Assembly: GCA_004335635.1 (NCBI GenBank) | Contig: QAXH01000418.1 | Coordinates: forward strand, 1 to 21,288 | DNA: 21,288 nt | DNA from: Chloromonas sp. AAM2 | Taxonomy: Eukaryota; Chlorophyta; Chlorophyceae; Chlamydomonadales; Chlamydomonadaceae | Reading direction: 5' to 3' | Shown: positions 1-10,940 of the stretch, in pieces | Layout of the letters: every line of letters starts with the position of its first letter | Numbering within the stretch: position 1 is the first letter of the stretch | Made by a program: the position numbers and the translations under genes | Notes under the pieces: generated by a model | What the model was told of the DNA's origin: nothing | The model's database searches: none | The model's input: only the letters and a program-made list of their open reading frames with translations

Positions 1-1461
1 TTGAGTCGTGCAGTGATGGTGGGCGCCAACAGCCGCACGTCCTGCTCTGGAGTCCACTTGTCTAGCACCTGGATCATAAACACCAAGGGTTGTCACGGTC
101 AGAACAAGCACAAGTGGCTTGGCGTTGGCTCACAGCTGTCGATTGCAAATCAGGGGCTGAAATGAGCGGGGGCGCTGAGGGCCTGCCTACCATGCCTGTG
201 GGTACATCCACTTTCGACCTGTCTTAAGCAGCCGTTTGTTAAGACTTGTTGGGCACCCGTTCCGCCTGCATGTGCTGTCCAGTAATCTCACGTAATCATC
301 ACTCACTTCTTCCAGCACCTTTGCCATTTCGTTGAGCACTGTGCACCCCGTGTCCTCCTCCCTCCACGCCGGCACCATGACCAGGTTCCCCCTCTCTTCG
401 AGCAGCGACTTGTGGCAGTCATCGTCCAGCAGCAGCACACGGTCAAGGCGCAAGAACCAGCGGCCCAACGGCTTGGCAGTGTCCCACGCCTTGCCCGCGG
501 CCTGAACAAAGAAAAACATGAGCAGGGTGAATTGGGAACAGCCATTGGGCAGAAGTTTGTGGCAACAGTTGATGTGAACAAGCAAGGAAAGGATGAAGAG
601 AAAGGCAGCATGAGCTGCATAGAGATAGGTATGTGGTGGGAATGGCCGCGCCCAGTTTGCTGTGTGGACAAGAGCTCAAACAACAAAGGGTTTCCACACT
701 GTTTGTCTCTCTTATCTCAGCTATGCTGTAGTTACAGCAGGTCGCTCGGATCCTACAAGGCGTCAAAACGCGCGTGCCGACACCCCTGGTCACACATTGG
801 CATGAGCATGCATCAGTTGTTCTGGTGGGCACGCTTTGTATGCTCTACCACAGTCTCGGTTGAAATTCTTATTGCATGTTGTACCAATGGCCCTTTTCCC
901 CTCTCACGTTTGGCGTTGGCTGCGTGTGCCCCCTGTGCAGTATCAGCCCAGGCTCGAACAGCGGGATACCGCCTGTGGCCTGCTCTATGAGAGTGCGGGC
1001 TGCATTGACTGTGTAGTGGGAGGCAGAGCTGAAGATTCCCATCCTGCAAGGAGCAAGGCAGTGCACATGCATTGATCAGTGCTTGATGCACAAACGCATC
1101 AGGTTGCAAGCGTGACAGATTTCATGCTGCTTGGTTGCTTCACCAGTGACCAGCTACAAGCCATGGGCCTGTCCTCGTCAGCAGGACAGTGCTCCATCTA
1201 TCGCTCTCACTGGCGCATGTCTCATCCCCACCTGCATTTGTGTGCCACCCGTGTGAGTGCCTGCACTCCAGGCCTCACACGTGTGATGCCCGTTGATCTC
1301 CGTTGGTGTGTGTGTGAAGTGAGGGTGCCATTCAAGTCGAACAAAAGGATGGGCAGCTGCTGACGCGCTGTGCTGGCTGGGCCTTGTGACTCCTCTTGAC
1401 TAGCTCCTATCAAAGCAGGACAGCATGCCGGCTCCTCATCAAACTTGAGCTCAGGATCCAT
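1..1461 (-). CDS. FCP1/NLI-interacting-factor-like HAD phosphatase, 5' part (partial)
   Basis: Four minus-strand exons join in phase: 1461-1232, 1043-908, 501-307 and 68 to beyond base 1. All three visible donors begin GTG and the acceptors end in CAG. The visible protein is about 209 aa and lacks its C-terminus. HAD motif I is FDLNGTLTS at residues 41-49. A motif II region GIFSSAS lies at 79-85, the lysine of AWDTAKPLGRW at 127-137 fits motif III, and the acidic LLLDDD at 145-150 is motif IV. WDTAKPLGRWFLRLDRV followed by LLLDDD is typical of the plant/algal branch of the FCP1/SCP (NIF domain) family, which removes phosphate from phosphoproteins. The family's second catalytic Asp (DxD) is Asn44 here, so activity may be reduced or altered; this variant is known in plant members. 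The start is the first ATG before motif I; no targeting signal is evident. The gene is divergent from NAD kinase. Confidence 0.85.
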
Positions 1462-1896
1462 GCTGAGAGACGTGATGCGAGCAGGTTGTTAGGTTTTTGG
1501 CTGGTGCAATGGTCCAACGAAATGATGTGTAGTGGCGGCTAGTGGTTGTCAGCTCATGTCCGGCTCATTTCCAATTCAAGCTTTTGGAGAGACTGTTTGA
1601 CCTTTCGCTTGTGCGCTCTGCTCTTGATTGATGACTTGGTCATTGAGAATTCAGAAAACTAGCCGTCCAAATCTACTAGCGTGTTCAATAACAACAGATA
1701 ACCATGCTGCATTTGGATGGAAGCGAACACAGCGGGGTACAACCCGCATGCGAATCGAAACCAGCACGTGTTCGCGTCGCACTCCGTCCGCTTAGTCTGA
1801 CTCCCTCAACCTAATTGTCTCAAACTCAATCCAATCGTTTTCGACAATCTATGGTCGCGCTTGCCAAGTGAGCAGGGTTTGATCTGCGCAGAATGC
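1462..1896. promoter_or_regulatory. Divergent intergenic promoter region
   Basis: These 435 bp separate the start codons of the minus-strand phosphatase and the plus-strand NAD kinase, so both promoters and 5' leaders must lie here unless there are untranslated upstream exons. The stretch is more AT-rich than the flanking exons between about 1600 and 1830. I see no convincing TATA box and cannot place transcription starts. Confidence 0.5.
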
Positions 1897-4800
1897 ATGC
1901 GTTACGGGATTAGTGCCGGCTGGCGCATGCACCTTCGTAGAGCAAGAGGAGCGACCAGTTTCTTCGCAGCAGCTGGCAGGGCGATGCAAGCTGCCACATG
2001 CAAATCCGGCAAGGCCGTTTGCTTCGGCGGGGCACGATGGACGCCCACGCCCACGCCCATGCCCTACTCAACATGCTCTGGTGGATTTCCAGAGCACCCA
2101 GGGTTCAACCTAATTCCCGCCTTCTGCGCTGGTGAGGCAGATGTTATCAGCTGCTGAGCAGACACAACGTTGGCAGAGCAGAAGACCGTGCGTAACGTAG
2201 AGCCTATCACTCAAGGGCAGCAGTTGCTGATGAACACACTTCTTGTCCTTTGCTACAACCTATCCTCGAACACACTGGTGCTTTCACGCTCACTAAGCGC
2301 TGCTCACATGCTGACGAGAATTGCATGCTGGATTTCCTGCAGGCACAGACCTGCGTGTGCGTAAAATCATCAAGCCTGTGTGCACACCTTGCATGCCCAA
2401 TGATGGGTGGGACACATCAGTAGTCAGGGGTGCTTCCATCAAGCTCATGGACAACAGCGGCCTCAGGCTCAGGAGACGAGCCATGGTGCAATGGGAGCAA
2501 GGAGGACCTTCGCAGGTGTGCGTGGGTCGGTTTATCTGCCTGCCTGTCTGTTTGTCTGTCTGTCTGTGACGTAAGGCTAGTCAGTACGTTGAGCAGACCG
2601 CGGAGCTACAGTGGTGTGAGATGACCGGGCTGCCCTCTCTCAGAATTGCCATTGTTTTAAAACCATGGTTTCAAACAAGACATCATGCAGTGATGAGAGG
2701 AAAGGGTTGTCCGGGCAGCCAGGGTTCCGTCTTCACTGAGTGAGGCTTGCTTGCTGATCAATAGTACACCACACCTTACTGTACTAGTAAAACCACACAG
2801 TTTGATTGCAGTAAACAGCGCACTTGCCAGGTCTGATTGCACATGTCTGGTGCGGACAACAGGGCGAAGCAGGGTAGTTACCTATCTCCCAGGTATCCTT
2901 ACGGAAGAATGCAACAGATGTCAACTGCCCTGTCTTACTTGGCAGGTGTTGCTGATTAAGAAGCCTGCCAACCCCGCAGCCAGCGAGCGGCTCGTGCAGA
3001 TCGCGGCGTGGCTGGCGGAGCGGGGCATCCAACCCCTGGTGGAGCGGGGAGTCAAAATGACGGAGTTCCCACAGGTGGGCAGACACAGTTTTTCCAGCAG
3101 ATGCACGTATGGTCCTCCAGGGGTAGCCTTCAGACTGCTCTGCTCTGTACCAGGGGTACAAATATCTAAGCTGTGTCAAAACTGTTTCAACGTGCGTGTT
3201 GAAAATACAGGGCTGCGGTTTTGGAAAGTGCACTGGGTGTTGAGGCTTGGAAAGGACGCAGGGTTTGGGGTCTTCGGCTGAGGTTGAGGCTTGCGCTGCA
3301 GTGGTAATGAGTATGGAGCGTGGAGTGGTGGTAGGCAGGATAGGCTTCAGTGTGGCGGTGCTAGTAAGCCGTGCCAGTATGTGCATGGTGGTAGCCTGTT
3401 GTGGTACAGATTTCATGCAGTGGCCAGGCCAGTGTTCAGCGTCAACCAACGCTGACCAGTTCCATTAATCTAGGTTTCAATGCAGTTTTGCTCTGCAGTA
3501 GTCTTGTGTGCGTTTGCGTTTCAATGCGTGTAACAAACCCATGCAGTGGTGGTGCAGTGTCCTCGCTGCCGTTTGCAGCTTAGTGCATGGTGGTAGCTTG
3601 TCACAAGATGATGATGTCGATCAATCCTGCTCCTCACTGTTTGTGGTACGTATGTAGTGTTTGACATCGACCACACCCTTTCTTGGCTGTTGCTGGTGCG
3701 TTTGCAGCTTGATGCGTATGACCCCGACGTGCACAATGTTGACTTCTGTGTGACCTTGGGCGGTGACGGCACGGTGCTGCACCTGGCCAGCCTGTTTGAG
3801 GCCGACGAGCCGTTGCCGCCAGTCATCTCATTCGCAATGGGGACACTGTGAGTCTGAAGCATGGTCAGGCCAGGGGCTGTTTGGGCATGGCGATGCGACG
3901 CTGGTATAGTTGGCTACAACTTTGCCGGCCTAGACAAGATTCATGAGGCAGACAGACAAGATGGTGATAGAGTCAACCAGGAACAGTTGACCAGAACATT
4001 CAGATTACACACAGAACAGCACAGGGAGGCCTGAGGCGCATGAGTCAGAGTCCTGAAGCTCTTGATGGTCGTGGCAGGCAGCAGGCAGGCAAGCTTGGGG
4101 CCGTGTGCAGGGCAGAAGGTCAGGCGGCACCAGCAGTACAATCCTCTACCCACACACATGGTGTCCAGGGTAGGGTAGTTGGCTGTGGCCTGCAGAAAGG
4201 AGCGTCCAGCCAGGCATTCAGACAGGTCCAGGCAGTCTATGTGCTGGTGCAAATGTTGTACAGACCACTGCACGGCTGTGAGGACTGCGAGTCTGCGTTG
4301 CTCGTGACGTGTATGCCTCGCCTGCACACACATGCATGTGCAACTTTGTCTTGGTCTTGCTTGTGCAGGGGCTTCCTGACCCCCTTTGATGTGAATGACT
4401 TCCCCCACTTCCTGTCCCGTGTGCTCAACAGGTGAGGGGCTCTGTGACCATTCACTGTGTGGGCAAGCATGGAATTGAAGTTGGGAGGCGTTATCGAAGA
4501 GTTGGGGTTCGTAAACCTTACTACTGGTCACCTCTGTGGTTTGCAAACTTTGCTCTACTAGTTATTCAATGCTGAGTTTGGTCGTGATGCAAGCACAAGG
4601 ATTGTGATTCTGAAACTCCTTGTTCACGGTTGCTGCAGTCAGCCCTGATCTCGTTGATTTTCCCGCACTGAAGTGCCTTGCCCTGCTCCCACGTGATGTG
4701 CAGTGCTCAGCAACCGCTGTTCTGCACGCTACGCACCCGCAAGCGCTGCGAGATGCGTAATGAGGGCAAGGTGTACGTGCACAACGTGCTAAACGAGGTG

Positions 4801-7745
4801 AGGGGGCAACACAGGCTTTTCTGATGTTCAATCAACACAGGCGTTTGCTGAGTGGGGTTGCAGAGCAGGGAAAAATGGAAGCAGCTCATGCCGTTCGTGG
4901 ATGGGGCTGCTCAGGGCCGTGCACAGATGGCGCCAAACATGGCAGCAGTGAAATACAGTGTAATTGTGATTTTACCAAATTAACTTGGTGTGGAGCAATA
5001 CAGGCGACTCTGTGCATGGGGCTGGGGAGGGCTAGCCAGGGCTGTCCAGGGCTGGGCAGCGGGCACAGAGGGTTGCAAGGTGGAGCAGGTTCACTTGATA
5101 ATGGATCAAGTCTGTTGGGGTTCGTTGTTCAGTTGTAGGTGTTCAGTTGGAGGTGTTGAGTTGTAGGTGTTCAGTTGGAGGTGTTCAGTTGGAGGTGTTC
5201 AGTTGGAGGTGTCCAGTTGGAGCAGCGGCTGATTGCCATAAACCTTGGCCAGACAGACTGCTGCCGCCTGTCTGATCCTGACCTTTGCCACACACGTGGT
5301 TGTTTCCGTGGTGCAGGTAGTGATTGACCGTGGTGCATGCCCCAACTCCGTGCTGTTGGAGCTCTTTGCGGACGGCCACTACGTCACAAACATAGAGGTG
5401 CGAGCTGGGGCTCAAGCAGGTCCAAGTTGTGTCGCCCGCATGCTGAGTTTGGAGTTGCCACCTGCTGCCTTTGTCTTGTGCTCCATCGTTGCTTAGGACA
5501 GGTCAGAGTTATCCTCTAGCACAGCATCTCAGGCCTTGTGTGTGTATGTGTGTGTGTGTGTGGTTTTACTCCATGCAGGCCGATGGTTTGATCATCGCCA
5601 CCCCCTCGGGCTCCACCGCCTACTCCATGTCTGCGGGGGGCCCCATGGTGGCGCCCTCAGTGCCATGCACCATTCTCACGCCCATCGCACCGCTGTCACT
5701 CTCATTCAGGTCAGAGACGAGCACTGATCACTCTAATTTGGCTTAGTGTATGTTCGAGATTTGCTTTTTGGGATTGGCAGATCTTATTTCCTCTTCAGCA
5801 AAACAACTACCACCGCACTAGAACAGGTTGCTGCAGAACAGGTTGCTTGACATGAAGATTATTTGCATGCCACATCACGGCATGGCATATTCGTTGGGAG
5901 CATATGAGTGTGTGCCCAAGGCTTGCTTTGTGGGGCCTGCACGGTGCGTGTTCCCTTTAGCAAAACTGAGGTTTGCAAGGAGCGTGTCAGAACAACTACC
6001 ATCACCGCGATTATTGGACTGCAGATGCTGGTGTTTTGGTGCGTACCAATCCATGGGCAAGGTGCCTGTAAACTTCAGTCCCGTGTATTGAGGCCATGCC
6101 TGCCAGTGTGAAGGTAACAGCCAGTGAATGGTGAGCTGCCTGGTGCTGGTCGCAGGCCGCTGGTCATTCCAGAGAGCAGCGACATCATCATCAACCTGCC
6201 TGGCTACGCTCGGTCACATGCCCGATGCTCGTTTGACGGCAAGAAACCTCTGCGCATGCTCAAGGTGGGGAAGGAGCCGCACGTGCACCAGCTTGTGCCC
6301 ATGTGTACGCTCATCAAGGGTGTATGTGCGATCCGTTTTCTACCCGTTGGACGAAGCACAGGTGCTGCGGATTCAAAGAGTAGACGTAGTTTCTAGTTTT
6401 CCTACATGTGCTAGTTTTCCTGCATGTGCTAGTTTTCCTGCATGCGCTGGTACCTGTCAAAGTTTGAGGAGGTGAATTGCGCAGATGCCTGATAGTTGCC
6501 AGCATCCTGCATCCTGTAGAATAGTCACGGCCTTTGGATCAGAGGCCAGGAAGAGTCGTGGTTGTGTCCAGATTCATCACGGGCACCGGCTCCATTGCCC
6601 GGGGGTAAAACACGCACATGTCTGCTTCTGTTGGCCCTGTGTCCTGCAGAACAGCTCCATCACCGTGACCACCTCCCTGTGCCCACTGCCCATGATCAAC
6701 ATGGGCACACTGGACAGCGACTGGTACGAGGGAATCACACACAAGCTGAAATGGTGGGTGGAGGGCTTGGTTGGCTGGGTGTGTGAGCCGTTTGTGCATC
6801 CTTGGGAAAACGCTCCTGCATACGAACATGTGCGCCCAGGGCTTGTGCTGTGGCTCAATAAGTGGACCAGCTCGTGTCAAGAAGCTGGTGTTTTGTGCAC
6901 TTGTGGCTGTGTGAAGTCCGGCAAACAAGCTGCTGGGTGCAGAAGTGCGCAGAGTGCTGGTTTGTTGCGCACAGATCCCTATGCCTAGATTTGGCAGATC
7001 AGTTGGTCCAGTCTAAAAGTCCCGCTCTCAAAGCTTGCTTGTTGCGTAAAAATGTCTTGGCACATCATTTGGTTCCACATGTCCGTGCAGTGGTATTGCA
7101 CATGCATATTGGGTCTGCAACTGGGCTTGCCTTGGACTGTGGCCGGCACGCAGGAACCAAACCATCCGGGACGCCCCTCAGCTGCCCTACCAGCCTGCAC
7201 CGGTTCCCGCTGTGTTCCCGGCCTCAAACAACGGCTACATTGCCACGCCGGCCCCGGCTGCAGCGAATGACAGCTTTGCCAGCATGTCAGCACCGGCCAT
7301 TCCGTTGGAGAGCTTCTCAAACATGCCGGCCCCGGCCATCCCACTTGAGAGCTTTGCAAACACGCCGGCTCCGTCTATTCCGGTTGAAAGCTTTTCCCAT
7401 GTGCCGGCGCCATCTATCCCGCCTGAGAGCTTTGACCAGCCGCCACCCCCAGCCACACCACCTGAAAGCCTCCACAACACCCAAGCACCTGGCGAAAGCA
7501 ATGGCCATGCATATGGGCATACCACCAAGCCACAGCACACCGAAGCTGCCACTGGCACAAGCAGCAACACCACCACCATCATCAGTAGTACCACTACCAC
7601 TATCAGCAGCACCAGTCGCTATCGAGATGATCCATTGGTCCTGGATATCCACGACCCACTGGACACGGGTATGGACTCAGACCCCCTGGAAGGGGATGAG
7701 GAGGACATGCCGGAGCGGGCTGGTGACCTTGTGCAGAGGAACTGA
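1897..7745 (+). CDS. NAD kinase (ATP-NAD kinase), 11 exons, complete
   Basis: Exons are 1897-2131, 2343-2515, 2946-3074, 3708-3847, 4369-4431, 4704-4797, 5317-5397, 5579-5709, 6156-6264, 6650-6753 and 7154-7745. Every junction is GT..AG, all phases agree, and the sum is 1851 nt (616 aa). The enzyme phosphorylates NAD+ to NADP+. The nucleotide-binding GGDGT is at residues 197-201, followed by FAMGTLGFLTPF; LNEVVIDRG spans 276-284; the substrate-loop motif TPSGSTAYS is at 313-321; SFDGK and a closing KLKWN complete the catalytic domain (about 137-421). Residues 1-45 are rich in Arg, Ala and Ser with few acidic residues, suggesting a plastid or mitochondrial leader (inference). Residues about 455-520 are 13-residue repeats of the type PAPxIPxESF, followed by a Thr/Ser-rich stretch and an acidic end; this tail is not part of the family core. 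The usual VQGDG is EADG here. The ATG at 1897 is the first in frame. Confidence 0.95.
2539..2568. repeat. CTGT microsatellite in NAD kinase intron 2
   Basis: A short run of imperfect CTGT/TTGT units lies just downstream of the exon 2 donor at 2516. It is intronic and has no evident function. Confidence 0.7.
5127..5222. repeat. 14-bp minisatellite in NAD kinase intron 6
   Basis: About seven head-to-tail copies of a 14-bp unit, GTTCAGTTGGAGGT, with single-base variants (GTTGAG, TTGTAG). The array sits inside the intron between exons 6 and 7, about 95 bp before the acceptor. Confidence 0.85.
6393..6446. repeat. 18-bp tandem repeat, three copies, in NAD kinase intron 9
   Basis: Three 18-bp copies of CTAGTTTTCCTGCATGTG, differing at one or two bases, lie in the intron between exons 9 and 10. 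Confidence 0.8.
7272..7466 (+). repeat. 39-bp coding minisatellite (13-residue repeat) in NAD kinase exon 11
   Basis: Five 39-bp units, each encoding 13 residues of the form SFxxxPAPxIPxE, lie head to tail and in frame; a sixth degenerate unit starts at 7467. Period and frame are kept while the bases vary, so the array is an expanded part of the coding sequence that forms a Pro-rich, probably extended tail. Confidence 0.9.
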
Positions 7746-9269
7746 ACAGGCAATGGTTGGAGTACAGGACACGTGTTGTAGGCTGGAAACTGCATCTAAA
7801 AAGACTGGGTAGCGTAACGCACAACACAGAGGATTGTTGCCCCTTGACAGTCCCGTATTTCTAGGCAAAGTTATGAAGGTTTGGAAAAGGACAGAGCAGA
7901 CGAAGTTGTGCTTGGTCTTGGGTAGAGCCTGGGTTACAATGGATTTGAGCTGTGAGTTTCGTGAATTCAGCATTTGAGGATTCAGTATTTGGAAAATATC
8001 GCAGCAGTTGCAACTAGGGACCGTAGCAGACCAGCGTAACACTGCAATAGATTGTTTGTTTTGAATTCTACATGTGAATACAACAATCATGTTTTGCAGT
8101 CCTTATCAGTACTTTGAAGTCGTGCTTTGATGAATCGTCAGCCCATGTATGAATGCTTGCTGCCAAGGCGCACTACTACTATCCTGGTGTGTCGCAATCC
8201 CCTTCACATGTAGGTTGGACGGTTTGCAACCCCTCCCCTCTTGTGATTATACAACAGACAGTGTGGGCATAGAACTCAAATGCACTGACAAAAGATGGCA
8301 GTCTGGGAGCAAAGAAGCAACAGAGCACTTGCTCTCACATGCATTGAATATTAAATCAAGAGGTCATCTTAACATGCCCTGGCCAATCTGCCATCCACAT
8401 CTTGCCCTATCTGATTGGTGTGTGAATGCCGCACCACTTGGAGCACCTCTGCTGCATAGGATAGTCAGAACAAACAAACATGTAGAGGCTGCTGCCATGA
8501 GGTTGCTGTTGCCTTCGCGCTTGTGTGGTCCACCCTGACTTGATCAGAATAGGCAAGAAGGAGATGCTGAGCGCAAGAAGGAGATGTTCAGGTTCGTCAT
8601 TATGCAGAGTTGAAGCGGCAGGTCCTGGTTAGGCACGGTTGATGCGGCATGGCAATTAAGTGACGGTGGCTGTCCCTTTGCGTGTTGCGATGGTGGTGTC
8701 ACGTTGAAGCCAAGAGTACCTCCTCTGGCTGTTGTGTGTGCTAGGTGCTACATATACGGACATGGAGAGAATGGCCCCGCAGATGTTCAGGCCATGCACT
8801 GGTTTGCATCAGGTCAGAATCAGATGGCAAGTGGCATCATGGGTCGCACACATTCAAGGCCCTGCATCCAAATTGGTGCTACGAACAAGCTCTGTAAACC
8901 ACAGTGGGTTGAGCAGGAGCAGGATGCTTGCTATCTGTTGTCATGGGCTGTCTGTGCTGCATTATCATGGCTGGCCCTTTTGGACTGGCATTAGATTGGG
9001 TGCCGGTGGTTCTGCAAGGAGCCCTGGGTTTGCCTCTTGGCTTGTTCAAGTATCTGCTGAGTTGTGGCTAGGCTTGACGGGCGCTTAGCAGCAGCTGATA
9101 TGCAGAAGAGATATCGTGATGGGCCAGTTGAACAGCAGAACCCCAATAAGCACCAAACCAGACTGCGAACCAAACTGCGACTCTTGTCCCTGCGTGCCAC
9201 AGCCTCACCTACAGTGTATGTAACAGTAGACGATAGGGCAACAGCGGCAACACTGTAGACCGGGCAAGT
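7746..9269. other. Intergenic DNA after NAD kinase; no gene recognised
   Basis: This should contain the NAD kinase 3' UTR, but no TGTAA-type poly(A) signal appears soon after the stop codon. Open frames at 8149-8538 and 8704-9088 show no domain, splice context or family resemblance. One stretch around 8213-8250 (GGTTGGACGG, then CCCTCC and CTCTTGTGAT) resembles 16740-16775, so a short dispersed repeat is present. Confidence 0.6.
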
Positions 9270-9618
9270 CCTTCCCCACCAACATGCGCGGTGACCCGAA
9301 CATTTGCTGTTGTCAGACACTGCCTGGGCAGAGCCACAGCCAACACTCGACATGGCTGCCCTGCCCAACTGCCACCTGCACTGCCCCTAAGCACTGGCAG
9401 CACACGATGCCGCCCATGCAGGGCACGGGGTGCACAGTGGCTGCCAGCACCTGACGCCTGGCTGCTTACATCCCTTGCGCCTTGGCTGCAACTGTAGAAC
9501 ACCCCTAAGCCAGGCTTGCTAGGTGCGCTAGTAGTGCTAGCGCTTGGCGGGTTTTCATCTGCCTTCTCAACGGGTTGCTCACTCGGTGGTACCATATACA
9601 CTTCCCCGGTCACCTCTA
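9270..9618 (-). pseudogene. Inverted partial copy of the GNAT gene 3' end
   Basis: Read on the minus strand, this matches the end of the last exon of the GNAT gene (about 20738-21100) over roughly 350 bp, near 85-90% by eye. It shares EVYMVPPSEQPVEKADENPP and SAPSKPGLGV. The shared reading frame is open, with only small in-frame length differences. The acetyltransferase domain itself is absent, so this is a captured or duplicated fragment and not a second enzyme gene. Similarity starts inside the exon near GAGGTGAC and fades near 9270. Many early differences are silent, while later ones often change residues. Confidence 0.85.
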
Positions 9619-9641
9619 TCTTGATATATCGGTCGAAAACC

Positions 9642-10035
9642 TTATCCCCAGTTATCTCGAGCGACGTGCTCCTCACGCAGCATGGCTGTGTACTTCCTGT
9701 CCAAGCTGGTAATACGTGACTTTTTGAGGGTAATGCTGTGAACAGCTGGTTGAGGGCTCCCGAGCATCACATACACTGCGCGCTTAGTAGTCTTGGCCCG
9801 CTCCCTTTGGCCCTTTGGATGTGTACAGCTGACCTCACCACACATAGGACAGGTGGGACTTGCGCTTAAGGCTCCGTCCGAGTGTTGCGTATCCCGTTGA
9901 GGTCAAGGCAGCCTCCCGCGCCGAGGCAATCCGCGCGTCCGATAAACGTGCCCACGCGCGGACTCTCCGCTGATGCATACGATGATATTCACGGTCCTTC
10001 ACCGGACTGCGTGCACGCCATGCCGCAATCTTCAA
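9642..10035 (-). pseudogene. Frameshifted basic ORF with a CPMC zinc-knuckle-like motif
   Basis: Two overlapping minus-strand frames look like one broken gene. The first (10035-9835) is very basic, with RSPVKDREYHRMHQRRVRAW. A one-base shift near 9856 leads into the second (to 9642), with PTCPMCGEVSCTHPKGQRER and then a basic stretch. CxxC followed by a third Cys could be part of a zinc-binding motif. No family was recognised. It lies directly upstream of, and in the same orientation as, the GNAT-tail copy, so the two may belong to one mobile or chimeric unit (inference). Each frame alone is short, so chance ORFs remain possible. Confidence 0.35.
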
Positions 10036-10319
10036 CCGCTGTCACGTTGGTAGAGCTCATGGGCACGAGGATTGACTTTGTCTCGGTTCTTAGCGTTTTG
10101 ACGCTTCTCAACGTGGCAGTCATGACGCTAAGGATAGCCCCATAGCTGAACCAGCCGGCAAGCTGATGACGGCCTGCCACCAATGACCTCCTGTAGCTAA
10201 GAGTCAATGGCTGGCCTTGCCCCCCAAAATAATCACAAACAGCCCTGTGAAGCAGGGGTTCTGTATAATAGGTTACGTACTGAATGGGTCAGCCTGCCCC
10301 ACACGTAATAAACAACAGT

Positions 10320-10481
10320 CAGGTAGACAAAGAGAGAAGTTTGCCAGTTCTGGGACAATTCTGGGACTGACGCTGGAACCAGTGTGTTTGTGGTGTGTGT
10401 ACTGGGCCGTGTGATGGTTCCAGTGTTGACGTGTATGAGTGGGCTGGGCCAGTGTCATCTGATCACCATGGTGTGTCGCTG

Positions 10482-10516
<35 letters not shown>

Positions 10517-10659
10517 TGTGTGTGTGTGTGTGTGTCTCTGTGTTGCTTCCCACAACGGCTTCCCACAACGGCTTCACACTACGGGATATTACAACACCGG
10601 CTCCAGTGTGACTCCCAGGAATTGTCCCAGAACTGGCAAACTTCTTTTTGTTTTGCCTG
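10320..10659. mobile_element. MITE-like element with ~50-70 bp terminal inverted repeats
   Basis: The left end, centred on GAAGTTTGCCAGTTCTGGGA at 10336, returns as its reverse complement ending at 10644. The match continues for about 50 bp inward with few mismatches (roughly 85% by eye) and weakly outward to a CAGG/CCTG pair at about 10320 and 10659. The interior has no ORF of note and includes a TG microsatellite. Size and structure fit a non-autonomous DNA element. Related ends occur at 12093-12145 and 17130-17150. No clear target-site duplication was found. Confidence 0.65.
10483..10542. repeat. TG dinucleotide microsatellite
   Basis: About 60 bp of nearly pure TG with two CT interruptions, inside the inverted-repeat element. 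Translations across it are low-complexity artefacts. Confidence 0.95.
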
Positions 10660-10940
10660 GAGGATGGGTAGACAGGCCGTCAGAACGCCGAAACTGGGAC
10701 TGGGTAATCACAAGACAGTCATAGTGTTATGAAGTACAGCGTCTTTGGCCAGGAGAGATTGCGTATTTTCCGCGCAACACACTGTGATCAGCGCGCTGAT
10801 GTGTGGTACCTGATGCCTGGTACTTTTTGTCGCTGCCCCGTGTAACATCAAGTACCGAGTGATTGGGGCATTTAGTGGCGAGCGAATGCCTTGTGCATCA
10901 TGAACACCACGCACTGGACCACACTGAAGAATCAAAAAGC
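10660..10940. other. Non-genic spacer with a short perfect palindrome
   Basis: No gene is recognised. A 14-bp perfect palindrome, ATCAGCGCGCTGAT, lies around 10788-10801; its role is unknown. Confidence 0.4.

Noticed and set aside
412..990. Long plus-strand frame (192 codons)
   Set aside because: It lies opposite phosphatase exons 2 and 3 and their intron; the minus strand explains the conservation.
2784..3449. 221-codon minus-strand frame
   Set aside because: It spans NAD kinase exon 3 and parts of introns 2 and 3, with no domain; it is a shadow of the plus-strand gene.
3941..4546. 201-codon minus-strand frame
   Set aside because: It is antisense to NAD kinase intron 4 and exon 5, with no recognisable motif.
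6862..7812. 316-codon plus-strand frame overlapping the NAD kinase end
   Set aside because: It is out of frame with the conserved exons; its Arg/Pro/His-rich repeats come from reading the 39-bp minisatellite in the wrong frame.
8149..8538. 129-codon plus frame in the intergenic region
   Set aside because: No splice context, domain or biased composition; consistent with chance.
10273..10566. Frames rich in His-Thr or Val-Cys
   Set aside because: These are translations of the TG microsatellite.
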